Assembly: GCA_022821545.1 (NCBI GenBank)
Contig: JAJEDJ010000030.1
Location: 1 to 64,000, forward strand
DNA: 64,000 nucleotides
Source: Caldilineaceae bacterium
GTDB taxonomy: Bacteria > Chloroflexota > Anaerolineae > Caldilineales > Caldilineaceae
Direction of reading: 5' to 3'
A program made the position numbers and the translations under genes. This document shows positions 27,937-37,531 of the stretch, in pieces. The notes beneath the pieces were generated by a model that searched no databases, was not told the DNA's origin, and saw nothing but the letters and a program-made list of their open reading frames with translations. How positions within the stretch are numbered: the first letter of the stretch is position 1; the number at the start of each line of letters is the position of its first letter.

Positions 27937-29220
27937 TTACCGACTCTCAATCGAGCCGTCCTCCGCTTTAGGCTGAGACCTTTTCCAGTCCAGCCTGCCC
28001 AATCGGGCGACAATCCGCTGCATGATCGCCTGCGCGACCTCGTCCTTGCTCATTAACGGCCAGGCCTCACGGTTGCCGTCTCGCTCGAACAGAGTAACCC
28101 TGTTCGTGTCAACCGCGAAGCCGCTGTCAGGCGCGCTCACGTCATTGAGGACAACGAGATCGAGGTTCTTGCGCTCCAACTTGTCTACGGCGTTGGCCTC
28201 CAGATCGTTCGTCTCAGCCGCGAAACCGATGACAAGCTGCGGCCCCGGGCTGGCCTCCCCCCGCTGTCTGCCGACCTCATGCAGAATGTCCGGGGTCCTT
28301 TCCAGCGAAATGACCTGTTGCTGCGGCGATTTCTTCAGCTTGTAGTTGACGCTGTCTGACGGCCGGTAGTCGGCGACCGCGGCCGCGCCGATCAGGACGT
28401 CGGTCTGCGGCAGTTCTTCCATGACTGCGGCGTACATCTGCTGGGCCGTATGCACCGGCACGAGCGAAACGCCGCCGGGTGGAGGCACGGCCAGAGGCGC
28501 ATGCACGAGAACCGTCTCCGCGCCCAGATCACGCGCCGCCCGCGCCAGCGCCGCCCCCATCTTCCCAGTCGAGTGGTTGCCCATGAACCGCACCGGATCG
28601 ATCGGCTCCCGCGTGCCGCCGGCCGTGATCACCACGCGCAATCCGTCCAAAGGCCCCCCGCGGCCGATCACCTTGCACGCGACTTCGAAGATGTCCTCCG
28701 GCTCCGCGACCCGCCCCTCGCCGACTTCGCCGGACGCCAGCCGCCCTTCCTCCGGGCCGATGAAGTCGACGCCCCAATCCCGCAGTGTCTGCACATTGCC
28801 CATCGTCGCCGGGTGGGTCCACATATTGGTCTCCATCGCCGGCGCCAGCAGCATCGGCCCCTTGTAGCTCAGCGCAGTAATGCTCAGCAGATCGTCGCTC
28901 AGACCCAACGCCAGACGCGCAATCGTGTGCGCCGTCGCCGGCGCGATGATGAAGAGATCCGCCGCGTGGGCCAGCGCCACGTGTCCAATGCGCAACCGGC
29001 CCGCATCGTGCCAGAACTCGAAAGTATCGGTCGCAACGCTCCGCTGCGTTATCCCCTGAAAGGTTACGGGCGCAACAAACTTGGCGGCGGAATGTGTCAT
29101 GATCACGTCCACAAGCGCATTGGCCTGCGTAAGACGGCTCGCCAGCGTCACCGCCTTGTAGGCCGCGATGCCGCCGCTGACGCCGAGCACGATACGTTTG
29201 CCGGAGAGAATCGGGGCCAT
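27937..29220 (-). CDS. coaBC: Bifunctional phosphopantothenoylcysteine decarboxylase / phosphopantothenate-cysteine ligase
   Basis: Coenzyme A biosynthesis: CoaB joins 4'-phosphopantothenate with cysteine using CTP, and the FMN-dependent CoaC domain decarboxylates the product. The N-terminal flavoprotein domain (~1-185) has VLGVSGGIAAYKAV, the catalytic His in RIGHVALAHAADL, IAPATAHTIARLALGLSDDLL and the substrate-clamp PAMETNMW. The CoaB domain (~190-400) has ITAGGTREPIDPVRFMGNHSTGKMG and AAVADYRPS, with KLKK for nucleotide binding. Length 427 is normal. It sits after a pseudogene and 60 bases before an unrelated dehydratase gene on the same strand. Confidence 0.97.
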   Translation of the reverse strand: MAPILSGKRIVLGVSGGIAAYKAVTLASRLTQANALVDVIMTHSAAKFVAPVTFQGITQRSVATDTFEFWHDAGRLRIGHVALAHAADLFIIAPATAHTIARLALGLSDDLLSITALSYKGPMLLAPAMETNMWTHPATMGNVQTLRDWGVDFIGPEEGRLASGEVGEGRVAEPEDIFEVACKVIGRGGPLDGLRVVITAGGTREPIDPVRFMGNHSTGKMGAALARAARDLGAETVLVHAPLAVPPPGGVSLVPVHTAQQMYAAVMEELPQTDVLIGAAAVADYRPSDSVNYKLKKSPQQQVISLERTPDILHEVGRQRGEASPGPQLVIGFAAETNDLEANAVDKLERKNLDLVVLNDVSAPDSGFAVDTNRVTLFERDGNREAWPLMSKDEVAQAIMQRIVARLGRLDWKRSQPKAEDGSIESR

Positions 29221-29280
29221 GTGATAGCTCCAGGTCAGGTTGACGTTGGACTGCCCGCCCCTGCAGGGCGCGATAGCAGA

Positions 29281-30447
29281 TCAGGAATCGGCAATGCCGC
29301 CGTCGCGATGGCGGGCCAGGTAGGACTGATAGGAGTTTCGCACTTCCTCCGAGCTGAAGTCCGGCGCATGGCGGGCGCAGGCCGCTTCGTCCACCTCGAT
29401 GCCCAGGCCCGGTTTCTCCGGCGGCAACATGTGGCCGTCGACGACTGTCAGTGGCTCGACAACGAACTCTGTCATCGAGAGCGGCATATCGTCAGGGTCA
29501 ACCATCTCCTGAATGACGAAATTGGGCGTCGTAAAGTCAACATGGACGCAGGCTGCCGTCGAGACCGGACCATAGGGGTTGTGCGGGGCGAGACCGGCGT
29601 AATAGACTTCAGCCACCGCGGCGATGCGGCGAATCTCGCTGATGCCGCCGGCGTGACAGGCGTCCGGCTGCAACAGGCTGGCCGCGCCCGTTTCGAGGAT
29701 CTCGCGAAAGCCCCAGCGGGTAAATAGCCGCTCCCCCGTTGCAATGGGGATGTTCGTTGCCCTGGCGACCTGCGCCATGGCCGCCGGATTTTCCGCCTGA
29801 ACCGGCTCCTCCATGAAAAACGGGTAGTAGGGCTCAAATCGATGTGCGTAGCGAATCGCCATCTGCGGCGTAACCCGCCCGTGCATATCCAGCAGTATGT
29901 CCACGTCGTTGCCGACCGCCTCCCGCACAGCCTTCAGCCCGGCCTCAGCTTCATCCAGTACCCCCGGCCCGTCGAGGATGTTTGTAACCGGCACGGGAAC
30001 GGTTTTGACGGCGTCCCACCCTTTGGCCGCCTTGGACAGTGCGCTCTCCGCCATCGCCTCGGGCGTGCCGCCGCCAAAGTGCGTGTACATGCGCACACGG
30101 TCGCGCACCTTGCCGCCGAGAAGCTCGTAGACCGGCTTGCCCGCCTCCTTGCCTTTGATGTCCCATAGGGCCTGGTCAATGCCGGAAAGAGCGGACAGGC
30201 CGATAACGCCCTGGCGCCAGAAGCCGCTGCGATAGAGGATCTGCCAGCAATGTTCGACGTCAAGCGGACTCATGCCCAGGATCATCGGCTCCATATCCTG
30301 TACACAGCCGGCCACGGCCCGCGGTTTGCCCTCCACCGTCGCTTCGCCCCAGCCGATCAGACCGGGCTGATCAGTTTCGACCTTGACAAAGACGAATGTG
30401 CGCCGCTCCCCTTGCGCAAAAATCGGCCTTATTGCTGTAATTCGCAT
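29281..30447 (-). CDS. Enolase-superfamily sugar-acid dehydratase (mandelate racemase/galactonate dehydratase-like)
   Basis: A 388-residue member of the mandelate racemase/muconate lactonizing enzyme group that dehydrates aldonic acids through an Mg-stabilised enolate. The barrel carries metal ligands Asp in DILLDMHGR, Glu in FFMEEPV and Glu in IATGERLFTRW. The histidine base motif is PDACHAGGISEIRRIA, followed by APHNPYGPVST. The combination of D-x-H, CHAGGI and HNPxGP is characteristic of D-galactonate/D-gluconate dehydratase-type members, but substrate specificity in this superfamily cannot be fixed from sequence. No kinase or aldolase of the De Ley-Doudoroff pathway lies next to it. Confidence 0.85.
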   Translation of the reverse strand: MRITAIRPIFAQGERRTFVFVKVETDQPGLIGWGEATVEGKPRAVAGCVQDMEPMILGMSPLDVEHCWQILYRSGFWRQGVIGLSALSGIDQALWDIKGKEAGKPVYELLGGKVRDRVRMYTHFGGGTPEAMAESALSKAAKGWDAVKTVPVPVTNILDGPGVLDEAEAGLKAVREAVGNDVDILLDMHGRVTPQMAIRYAHRFEPYYPFFMEEPVQAENPAAMAQVARATNIPIATGERLFTRWGFREILETGAASLLQPDACHAGGISEIRRIAAVAEVYYAGLAPHNPYGPVSTAACVHVDFTTPNFVIQEMVDPDDMPLSMTEFVVEPLTVVDGHMLPPEKPGLGIEVDEAACARHAPDFSSEEVRNSYQSYLARHRDGGIADS

Positions 30448-30517
30448 CGTAATTTCCCCCGTTCGTTATGCCAGCCGGCGCACGCTTCAGTGTACGAATG
30501 CCCGCGGTCGGGGCCGC

Positions 30518-33304
30518 TCAGGCCGCCTCCAGGATAGCGCGTACCATTGACTTGGCAAGTCTGTATTCCGCCGCGCCGGCCTCTATTTCTCCATCGAGAA
30601 GAGCCGTTCGCAATCGGCGTATAATCTGCCCGTATTCCGGGCCGGGCTGCAACCCCAGTTTCATCAGGTCTCTTCCATCCAGTGCAGGGTGAACGCGCCG
30701 CCAGGTCCGTTCGTAGCAGTTCAAGCGCTTACGCAGTAAGGCGTCCTCCTCGACCAGCGAGAGCAGCAGCAGCACGGCCGGTTGCGCCCGGTCGAGAACC
30801 GCCACAACTTCGCTCGGCCGCTGCCGCGGGTCGGTCAGCTGCGGCAGCCGCGTCTTGACCATGCGGAGTTCACGCATCAGCCGCTGTGTTCTTCCACGAA
30901 GTCTCAGCCGTTCGCTCAGTTCTCTTTCAAGCGAGGACGCCCCGCCGTCGTTTCCTTTTTCTGGGGAAAGCAGATCGTAGATCAGCAGTCCCCAATAGAG
31001 TCTCTCGACCGGCGTGTCCTCCAGCGTGAAGCGCTCAGTCCGGACCTTTGCCGGAGCCCCGTCGGGGCCGTTTCCCCCTTCACGAGCTTCAGCCCGCCTT
31101 CCCTCGTCCAGTAAGTCTCTGAGGGAGGCGCTGCGCTTCGCGAAGGACGGGCCGGCCCGCAGTGCAGGATGAATCCGACTGAGTATGCCCAGCTCGTCCA
31201 GGCGAAGAACTGCGTCTTCCGGTCTCTCTTCCTGGAAAATCCGATCCAGTTCCTGACGAATGCGCGCCGGCGTGACGCGCCTGAGAAGCGGCGCAGCATC
31301 CAGCAGATGCTCCTGGGTACGCGCCTCAATTTGGAACCGGAAGCGCTGTTCATAGCGAACGGCGCGCAGGATTCTGGTCGGGTCATCCACAAAGCTCAAG
31401 CTGTGCAGGACCCGCACGACCCCTGTCCGCAGGTCTGACAAGCCGCCGTAGAAGTCGAGCAGATCGCCCCACCTGTCCGGGGTCAGAGCGACGGCCAAAG
31501 TATTGACCGTGAAATCCCGGCGGTGGAGGTCCAGTTTAATGCTGCCCTGCTCCACGGTGGGCAGGACGGTCGGCTCCGTATAGAACTCTGTGCGTGCGGT
31601 GACAAAGTCGAAATGAGGCGGCAGCGGGCCCTGGTCGGCCCCGGCCGGCAGCTCCGGGAAGGTAATCGGACACGCGGGCTCGTCGAGAATCCATTTGGCA
31701 GTATTAAAACGGGCATGCGTGACGATCCGGCCCCCGCACCTGCCCTGCATGCGCTCCGCCAGTTCGATGGCATCACCTTCGACCACCAGGTCCATGTCCA
31801 GGGAACCGCCTCCGCCGGCGCTGCCGAAGCGCCCCAAGAGCAGGTCTCGAACAAAGCCGCCAACGACATAGACGGCATGTCCCATCTCGGCCGCCGTCTC
31901 ACCGACCAGCCAGAGGAGACGGTGCTGCCCGGCCGGCAGGACCTGCCCCAGCTCTCGACTGACGTCCGGGAGCTCCGGCGAACTCTCTCTCTCTTCTCCC
32001 CAAAGTTTGAGCAGATCGGTACGGGTTACAATTCCAGCCAAATCGCCGGCGGCGTCCACAACCGGAATCTGCCCCCAACCGCTCTCGATCATAAGCCCAT
32101 GAAGCGCACTGACAGGAGCGTCCTCGCGGACCGTATGGTCACCCTGGCGCATTACCTTATGGACCGGCAAGGCGCCCAGCCGGTGTGTAATGGTCCGGTC
32201 CGCCTCCCGCCGGGTCAGGATGCCAACAAGCTTGTCGCGACCGTCTTCGCCTGTGCGCAGGACCGGGAACCCTTCGTGGCCATAACGCTGCATCATCTCC
32301 ATCGCGGCAGCGACTGAAATCCCTTCGTCCAGCGTATGAGGACGGCCCCGGCTCATAATTTCAGCAACCTTTGCCGGGGCGCGCGCGTGCTCCTGCAGCA
32401 GGCCGGCGATTCGTCCTTTTACGTCCGCCAGGGTTGTCCCTTCCAGCATGGCCGCCGCGGCGCGCTTGTGACCTCCGCCGCCCAGAAACTCGGCGATCAG
32501 GCCAACGTTGATGGCGTCGGTGTTGCTACGAGCCACAACCTGCACGCGGTCCTTCAGCTTGACGACGAGAAACAGGGCATCCGGGTTGAAGAGTTCGTTC
32601 AGCCTGTGGGCAAGCCCACTCAGTTCATCGTCGTAGTCGGGCGCGTCGGCTACGGCGAGCGCCACGCTTTGACCGGCCACTGTCAGGTGCTGCGCGTCCT
32701 CAGTCAGCTGCCTGGACAGCGCCTTCTGGGCAGGCGTGGGCGGGAAGTGCATGAATCGGCGCATCACTTCGAGGCGGGCGCCCTGTTCGACCAGCCAGGC
32801 CGCGCAACGAATGTCCCGATGCGTTGTGGAGGGGTACAGAAGGCTGCCGGTGTCTTCGTATATGCCCAGCGCCAGCAGGGTGGCCTGAAACGGGGAAAGC
32901 CCTCTGTTCGGCTGCATCAGCCGTTCGACGAGCAGTGTTGTGTTGGCGCCCGTCGTGTGAGGGCCCAGGGATTCCTGCCACACCTCCCATCCGGATGGCA
33001 GCGGTTCGGCGGCGGAGTGGTGGTCGATGACCAGGTGACGCGTGTCTTCGTCCATGCCTTTTACCGCGTTGAATGACCGCGTGTCAACGACAATCGCCAG
33101 AGCGACGTTGCCGCGCGGCAGATGGCGCGGATCGACGAAAGGGAACTGGTTTCGGTATAGCGACAAGAAGGCCTGGACGTTGCGTTTCAGCTTCCACGGG
33201 AGGACCGGCAGCGCCTGTGGAAACAGCAACGCCGCGCCGAGCAAGGATGCCAGCGCGTCAAAATCTGCGTGTTCGTGGGAGAGGATAACTGTTTGGCCGC
33301 GCAT
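30518..33304 (-). CDS. DHH phosphoesterase - CBS pair - tRNA nucleotidyltransferase/poly(A) polymerase fusion
   Basis: A 928-residue multidomain enzyme. Residues 1-~140 form a DHH phosphoesterase (SHEHADFDA and VIDHHSA). A DHHA1 domain follows with GGGGHKRAAAAM at ~285, then two CBS domains (~310-430; VAEIMSRGRPHTLDEGISV and KVMRQGDHTV). The class II nucleotidyltransferase head has YVVGGFVRDLLLGR, the D-x-D pair in GGSLDMDLVVEGDA, RRDFTVNTLA and DDPTRILRAVRYEQRF. A helical tail completes it. This architecture is known for A-adding tRNA nucleotidyltransferases of deep-branching bacteria. Likely roles are completion or repair of tRNA 3' CCA ends plus nucleotide/oligonucleotide hydrolysis, with nucleotide sensing by CBS. 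Confidence 0.93.
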   Translation of the reverse strand: MRGQTVILSHEHADFDALASLLGAALLFPQALPVLPWKLKRNVQAFLSLYRNQFPFVDPRHLPRGNVALAIVVDTRSFNAVKGMDEDTRHLVIDHHSAAEPLPSGWEVWQESLGPHTTGANTTLLVERLMQPNRGLSPFQATLLALGIYEDTGSLLYPSTTHRDIRCAAWLVEQGARLEVMRRFMHFPPTPAQKALSRQLTEDAQHLTVAGQSVALAVADAPDYDDELSGLAHRLNELFNPDALFLVVKLKDRVQVVARSNTDAINVGLIAEFLGGGGHKRAAAAMLEGTTLADVKGRIAGLLQEHARAPAKVAEIMSRGRPHTLDEGISVAAAMEMMQRYGHEGFPVLRTGEDGRDKLVGILTRREADRTITHRLGALPVHKVMRQGDHTVREDAPVSALHGLMIESGWGQIPVVDAAGDLAGIVTRTDLLKLWGEERESSPELPDVSRELGQVLPAGQHRLLWLVGETAAEMGHAVYVVGGFVRDLLLGRFGSAGGGGSLDMDLVVEGDAIELAERMQGRCGGRIVTHARFNTAKWILDEPACPITFPELPAGADQGPLPPHFDFVTARTEFYTEPTVLPTVEQGSIKLDLHRRDFTVNTLAVALTPDRWGDLLDFYGGLSDLRTGVVRVLHSLSFVDDPTRILRAVRYEQRFRFQIEARTQEHLLDAAPLLRRVTPARIRQELDRIFQEERPEDAVLRLDELGILSRIHPALRAGPSFAKRSASLRDLLDEGRRAEAREGGNGPDGAPAKVRTERFTLEDTPVERLYWGLLIYDLLSPEKGNDGGASSLERELSERLRLRGRTQRLMRELRMVKTRLPQLTDPRQRPSEVVAVLDRAQPAVLLLLSLVEEDALLRKRLNCYERTWRRVHPALDGRDLMKLGLQPGPEYGQIIRRLRTALLDGEIEAGAAEYRLAKSMVRAILEAA

Positions 33305-33435
33305 GTCGCAATCGGTTCGGCTGCCCCTGGAAACTGCACCCTACTATACGCCTCGCGATTGGGATTGCGCAAGCACAGGGCTACAAGCGTAACTCCCTTC
33401 GGAGCCAGCCCGGACCGGCCCGATCGACGCGGAAG

Positions 33436-34848
33436 TCAGCAGCCTTCCGCCCGGCGCATCAATGCCAGCGCCGCCTTGTTGTGGCGTTCAGCCAGCACCG
33501 GCACGTCAATGTGAAGGGGAATGCCGTCTTCCACCAGCAGCCGTCCATTGACAAAGGCAAAGTCGACCGGCTGCGGTGAACAAAAAACGAGCGCCGCTAC
33601 CGGGTCATGCACCCAGCCCCCTGCAAAAGTGAGCGCGGACAGGTCAAACCCGATCAGGTCGGCGGCCATTCCAGGCGCCAGCGCGCCAACATCGTCGCGG
33701 CCCAAGACTGCGGCTCCGCCCAGAGTGGCGATTTCCAGCGCCTCCCTCGCCGTCATTCCCCTGGGATTGCCCATTACCCTCTGCAACAACAGGCACTGGC
33801 GCACCTCTTCCATCATGTTGCTGCCGTCATTGCTGGCGCTGCCATCCACGCCCAATCCCACATGGACGCCGGCGTCCCGCATCGCCCGCACGGGGGAGAT
33901 GCCGCTCGCCAACCGCATGTTGCTCGTAGGGCAGTGGGCCGCGCCGGTCTTTGTGCGGGCGAACTTACCGATCTCCTCCTCGTTGAGATGCACGCAATGG
34001 GCATGCCAGACATCATCGCCCAGCCAGTCCACCTGCTCCGCGTACGTTCCCGGCCGGTACCCGTACTGGGCCATGCAGAACTCTTCTTCGTCGAGCGTCT
34101 CAGCCAGATGCGTGTGAAGGTGAACATCCATCTCGGGCCCGAAGGAGCGGGCCAGCGCCGCGCAATCGCGCATCAGCTCCTGGGTAACGCTGAACGGGCT
34201 GGTCGGGCCAATCACGACGCGGCGCATGGAAAAACGGGAGGGGTCATGATAGTCCTCGACCAGTCTGCGCGATTCGACGAGGATGTCCGGCTCCTGTTCC
34301 GTCATCCAGTCCGGGGGCAGTCCGCCCCTGCTTTCGCCGAGGCTGACACTGCCTCTGGCGCCGTGAAAGCGAACACCGATCTCCTCTGCAGCGGCAAACT
34401 GATCGTCGAGACGCGTACCGTTTTGCCACAGGTAATGGTGGTCGCTGCTGGTGGTGCATCCGCTCAGCAGAAGCTCAGTCAGCGCCACCTGCGTGCTCAG
34501 GCCCACATCCTCCGGGCCAATGCACGACCAGATGGGAAAGAGGGCGCGCAGCCAGTCGAAGAGCACACCGTTCTGTGCGGCCGGCACCACTCGCGTAAGC
34601 GTCTGAAAGAAATGGTGGTGCGTATTGATAAAGCCGGGAAGGACGATCCTGCCGCGTGCGTCCAGATAGGTCGTGGAAGAGGAATCTGCGGCCCCTCCGT
34701 CCCGGTAGCGGGCGGGCAGATCGCCGGTCGCGCCCACCCAGACAATCTGCGCGCCTTCCATAACGAGCGCGCCGCCGCTGATCTCCGCGCGCTCTTCGTT
34801 CATCGTTACGAGGCAGTCGGCATTCGTCAATACGGTCCTGTTGTCCAT
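33436..34848 (-). CDS. Amidohydrolase, 8-oxoguanine deaminase/TrzN-AtzB-like
   Basis: A 470-residue metal-dependent deaminase of the ATZ/TRZ subgroup. The N-terminal beta sandwich leads to the metal-binding GFINTHHHFFQTLTR; further ligands and catalytic residues appear in HLHTHLAETLDEEE, WHAHCVHLNEEEI and LGVDGSASND. The HLAET and DGSASND blocks, with N-T-H-H-H followed by Q-T-L-T-R, are those of 8-oxoguanine deaminase and hydroxyatrazine-type enzymes. Expected reaction: hydrolytic deamination of an oxidised purine or similar ring. Exact substrate is inferred only. It is followed, about 110 bases on, by a same-strand gene of unrelated type. Confidence 0.8.
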   Translation of the reverse strand: MDNRTVLTNADCLVTMNEERAEISGGALVMEGAQIVWVGATGDLPARYRDGGAADSSSTTYLDARGRIVLPGFINTHHHFFQTLTRVVPAAQNGVLFDWLRALFPIWSCIGPEDVGLSTQVALTELLLSGCTTSSDHHYLWQNGTRLDDQFAAAEEIGVRFHGARGSVSLGESRGGLPPDWMTEQEPDILVESRRLVEDYHDPSRFSMRRVVIGPTSPFSVTQELMRDCAALARSFGPEMDVHLHTHLAETLDEEEFCMAQYGYRPGTYAEQVDWLGDDVWHAHCVHLNEEEIGKFARTKTGAAHCPTSNMRLASGISPVRAMRDAGVHVGLGVDGSASNDGSNMMEEVRQCLLLQRVMGNPRGMTAREALEIATLGGAAVLGRDDVGALAPGMAADLIGFDLSALTFAGGWVHDPVAALVFCSPQPVDFAFVNGRLLVEDGIPLHIDVPVLAERHNKAALALMRRAEGC

Positions 34849-34959
34849 CGCCGGTCGCTGCTCCCTTCAGGTGAATGTCGCCGCAGGGCTGTGAGTGGAG
34901 TACCCGCAGTAGATGTGGAGAGTCCCGCTGGGAATCAGGCGCGGCGTCATTGTCCGCGC

Positions 34960-35853
34960 TCATTGCGTCAATGACAGCAGGCTTGGGGTCATTCCCTCCT
35001 CATCCAACATCTCTCTCAGTTCGGTTGTTGACAGCGGACGGCCCTTGCCTGCCAGGGCCGTAAGGGCCGCTTCCATCACGTTGGTCCCAAAGCTGCGCCC
35101 ATCCAGCCTCGGCGTAACCGTCGCCAGATAGGAAACGCCTCTCTCCTTGAGAAGAGCCACGTCGTCGTCCGTGGTTGTATTGGTAACGATCGTCTTTTTT
35201 TCCAGGCTCGGAGGCAGGTGCTTCCTGACGTAGTGGAAGTCATCGGCGATGATCGAGGCCCACCTGTACTGCGCGCCATATTTGGGCACGATCTGCTCCT
35301 GTCGTTCCCCGGTGGGGTAGATCCAGGAGAAGGGCACGCGAGCCAGTACGGGAAGCAGAATCCGGGCCAGCAGGTGGAGTGCGCTCAGGCTTCGTAAAAA
35401 GACAGGGATTCCCAGACCGAAGGCCAAGTCGCCAAACAGCGGCTGATAGCCCATGTCCAGAAAGCCGCGCACCATGGCGTAGCGGCCGACAGCCACGCAG
35501 AACAGTACGCGCTTGGGATGCGGGGGCAGGAGAGTTTGCAGCCGCTGCGCCGCCTGGCGCTCGACTACGGCGCGGATGCCGCCCCCGTCCACTACGGGGG
35601 ACTGAACGCCGTCAACGATGCCGCGAACGGAATGGAGAGGAAAGTAGCGGTCGTTTACCGTAAGGCCCAGGTCTGCGCCGCCAAAGCCGAAGGCATCTAC
35701 CTGGCCGTCATACTCCAGAAACAGCTGCCGCATCCGCTTCTGGTCTCCATCGGCGCCGATCCGCTCCAGGACGATCCGCTCGTTCCTGAGCGTGGTCTCG
35801 ACCCGTTTGTTGCGGTTGCTGCTGCCCAAGCTGATGGAGACGACCCGTTTCAT
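34960..35853 (-). CDS. Protein of the family annotated as quinate 5-dehydrogenase (function uncertain)
   Basis: About 297 residues from ATG 35853 (MKRVVSISLGSSNRNKRVE), preferred to a longer frame from 35928. The N-terminal block VSISLGSSNRNKRVETTL, followed by ERIGADGDQKRM and VDAFGFGGADLGL, matches what I remember of a bacterial family labelled quinate 5-dehydrogenase in genome annotations. A central hydrophobic stretch (LSALHLLARILLPVLARVPF) and a C-terminal ATVTPRLDGRSFGTNVMEAAL are present. I see no classical GxGxxG dinucleotide motif, so the enzymatic label should be treated as nominal. It lies 90 bases upstream of, and in the opposite direction to, nothing else obvious; the alpha-oxoamine synthase precedes it on the same strand. 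Confidence 0.65.
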   Translation of the reverse strand: MKRVVSISLGSSNRNKRVETTLRNERIVLERIGADGDQKRMRQLFLEYDGQVDAFGFGGADLGLTVNDRYFPLHSVRGIVDGVQSPVVDGGGIRAVVERQAAQRLQTLLPPHPKRVLFCVAVGRYAMVRGFLDMGYQPLFGDLAFGLGIPVFLRSLSALHLLARILLPVLARVPFSWIYPTGERQEQIVPKYGAQYRWASIIADDFHYVRKHLPPSLEKKTIVTNTTTDDDVALLKERGVSYLATVTPRLDGRSFGTNVMEAALTALAGKGRPLSTTELREMLDEEGMTPSLLSLTQ

Positions 35854-35943
35854 TTTGAATCCGCCCCGGCACAACACTGTTTCGGCCCCGCGGCGCGCCG
35901 AAAATAGGCGCCGCTTGCGCACCTGCAATCTGTGCCGCCGGCC

Positions 35944-37257
35944 TCAGTCGATTACGCCAATGTGGCGTCCGGCCTCGATGAAGACACTCAACGCGAACTC
36001 GATGTCTTCTTCAGTATGGGCAGCCGTCACATTCGCGCGCAGGCGGGCGGCGCCTTCCTTAACGGCAGGCGGCAGTACGGGCAGTACGAATATGCCGTTG
36101 TCTTGACAGAATTTGGTCATTGCAAATGCGCGTTCTTCAGTTCCGACCATGATTGGAACAATCGGCGACTCCGTCTGTCCGGTGTCGAAACCGGCGGCCT
36201 GCAGGCCGCTCGTGAAGTGTTGCGCATTGCGAAGGAGGATGCGGTTACGCTCTGTGCCTTCGTCTTCAAGCACATTGAAGCCTTCAGTGATGGCCGCCGC
36301 CACGGAGGGCGGCAACGCGGCGCTGAAGACAAACCCGCGCGCGGTATGCCGCAGGTAGGTGACCATCTTTTCGCTGCCGGCCACATAGCCGCCAATGCCG
36401 GGAATTGCCTTGCTGAGAGTACCCATTTTCAGATCGATGGAACCGTACATGTCGAAATGTTCCTCGATCCCGTGTCCGGTCTTCCCCAGTACACCGATGC
36501 TATGGGCCTCGTCCAGCATCAGCCTCGCGTTGTGGCGCCTGCAAATCTCATGCGCGGCCGGCAAATCAAATATATCGCCATCCATCGAGAATACAGCGTC
36601 GGCGATGACCAGTTTGCCTGCGTCTTCGGGCGCGCGGCGCAACTGTCTTTCGAGGTCATCCATGTCGTTGTGCCGGAAGCGGACAAACTTGCCCCGGGCC
36701 AGCAGGCAGCCATCCACGATACTCGCGTGGTTCCATCTGTCGGAGAAAACCCAATCCCCGCGCCCGACAACTGTACTCACGGTGGCAAGATTGGTAACAT
36801 AGCCTGAACTGTAGACGATGGCCTCTTCGCGGCGGGCGAAATCGGCGATCGTCCTCTCCATTTTGGCATGAAGGTCCAACGTGCCCCCGAGGATGCGCAC
36901 GCCATGTGTACCGGTTCCGTACTTGTCTGCGGCCTCTTTGGCCGCCGCCACGATGCGGGGATGGTTGATCAGTCCCAGGTAACTGTAGGTTGCAAACATC
37001 AGTTTGCGCTTGCCCTCAGTATGTACCCAGGGTCCCTCCAGAGAATCGACCGCCTGAAAGTAGTAGTAGTGCTCGCTGGCCTTCGCCTCTTTGGTGCGTT
37101 CCCACCAGGCATCGATTTTCTGACTAAAGGCGTCGACCTGTTCACCGCCTCCATTGAGGAAGGACTCAAGCGGGGGGGCGTCTATGGCTGCCGTGGAGAT
37201 ACCGTCCGGATGGACCCCAATCGGCTCCGCTCCCAGGCGCGCTAACTGATCAACCAT
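35944..37257 (-). CDS. Alpha-oxoamine synthase family PLP enzyme (AONS/KBL/SPT-like)
   Basis: A 437-residue fold-type I PLP enzyme that condenses an amino acid with an acyl-CoA with loss of CO2. Family blocks: SYLGLINHPRI, YGTGTHGVRILGGTLDLHAKME, VYSSGYVTNLATVSTV, DRWNHASIVDGCLL, LMLDEAHSIGVLGKTGHG and the Schiff-base lysine in MGTLSKAIPGIGGYVAG. A ~65-residue N-terminal extension containing FQAVDSLEGPWV precedes the core and resembles serine palmitoyltransferase/CqsA-like members more than BioF. No biotin or threonine-catabolism genes are adjacent, so the product could be a sphingoid-type base, aminoketone or 2-amino-3-ketobutyrate. The gene is divergent from the hydrolase gene. Confidence 0.85.
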   Translation of the reverse strand: MVDQLARLGAEPIGVHPDGISTAAIDAPPLESFLNGGGEQVDAFSQKIDAWWERTKEAKASEHYYYFQAVDSLEGPWVHTEGKRKLMFATYSYLGLINHPRIVAAAKEAADKYGTGTHGVRILGGTLDLHAKMERTIADFARREEAIVYSSGYVTNLATVSTVVGRGDWVFSDRWNHASIVDGCLLARGKFVRFRHNDMDDLERQLRRAPEDAGKLVIADAVFSMDGDIFDLPAAHEICRRHNARLMLDEAHSIGVLGKTGHGIEEHFDMYGSIDLKMGTLSKAIPGIGGYVAGSEKMVTYLRHTARGFVFSAALPPSVAAAITEGFNVLEDEGTERNRILLRNAQHFTSGLQAAGFDTGQTESPIVPIMVGTEERAFAMTKFCQDNGIFVLPVLPPAVKEGAARLRANVTAAHTEEDIEFALSVFIEAGRHIGVID

Positions 37258-37531
37258 TGTATGAGACCTCTTTTTCCACTACAGTACAATATACCAGGGC
37301 GGAGATGGCGCCGGGATAAAAGTCTTTGCCACTGTCAGCCCGCAAAAGGCAACCGGCCCATTCGACGCGGCGAAGGGCGCGAGAATAATATCATAGAATT
37401 GTAACGTATTGTAGTCCACTACGCAAAGAACACAAATGTTGGGAAAGATTCTTGGATATGGGCGTGAAATTCGACGGCTCCCTCCCCAAAGCGTTGACCG
37501 CGGGAGCGGCGGCATCTTCCCGAAGCGACAG

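Noticed and set aside
28450-29727. Open frame antisense to coaBC and the dehydratase gene
   Set aside because: It spans two well-supported genes on the other strand and has an implausible Arg/His-rich composition.
33607-34974. Open frame antisense to the amidohydrolase gene
   Set aside because: Same reason: the amidohydrolase metal motifs are unmistakable on the - strand.
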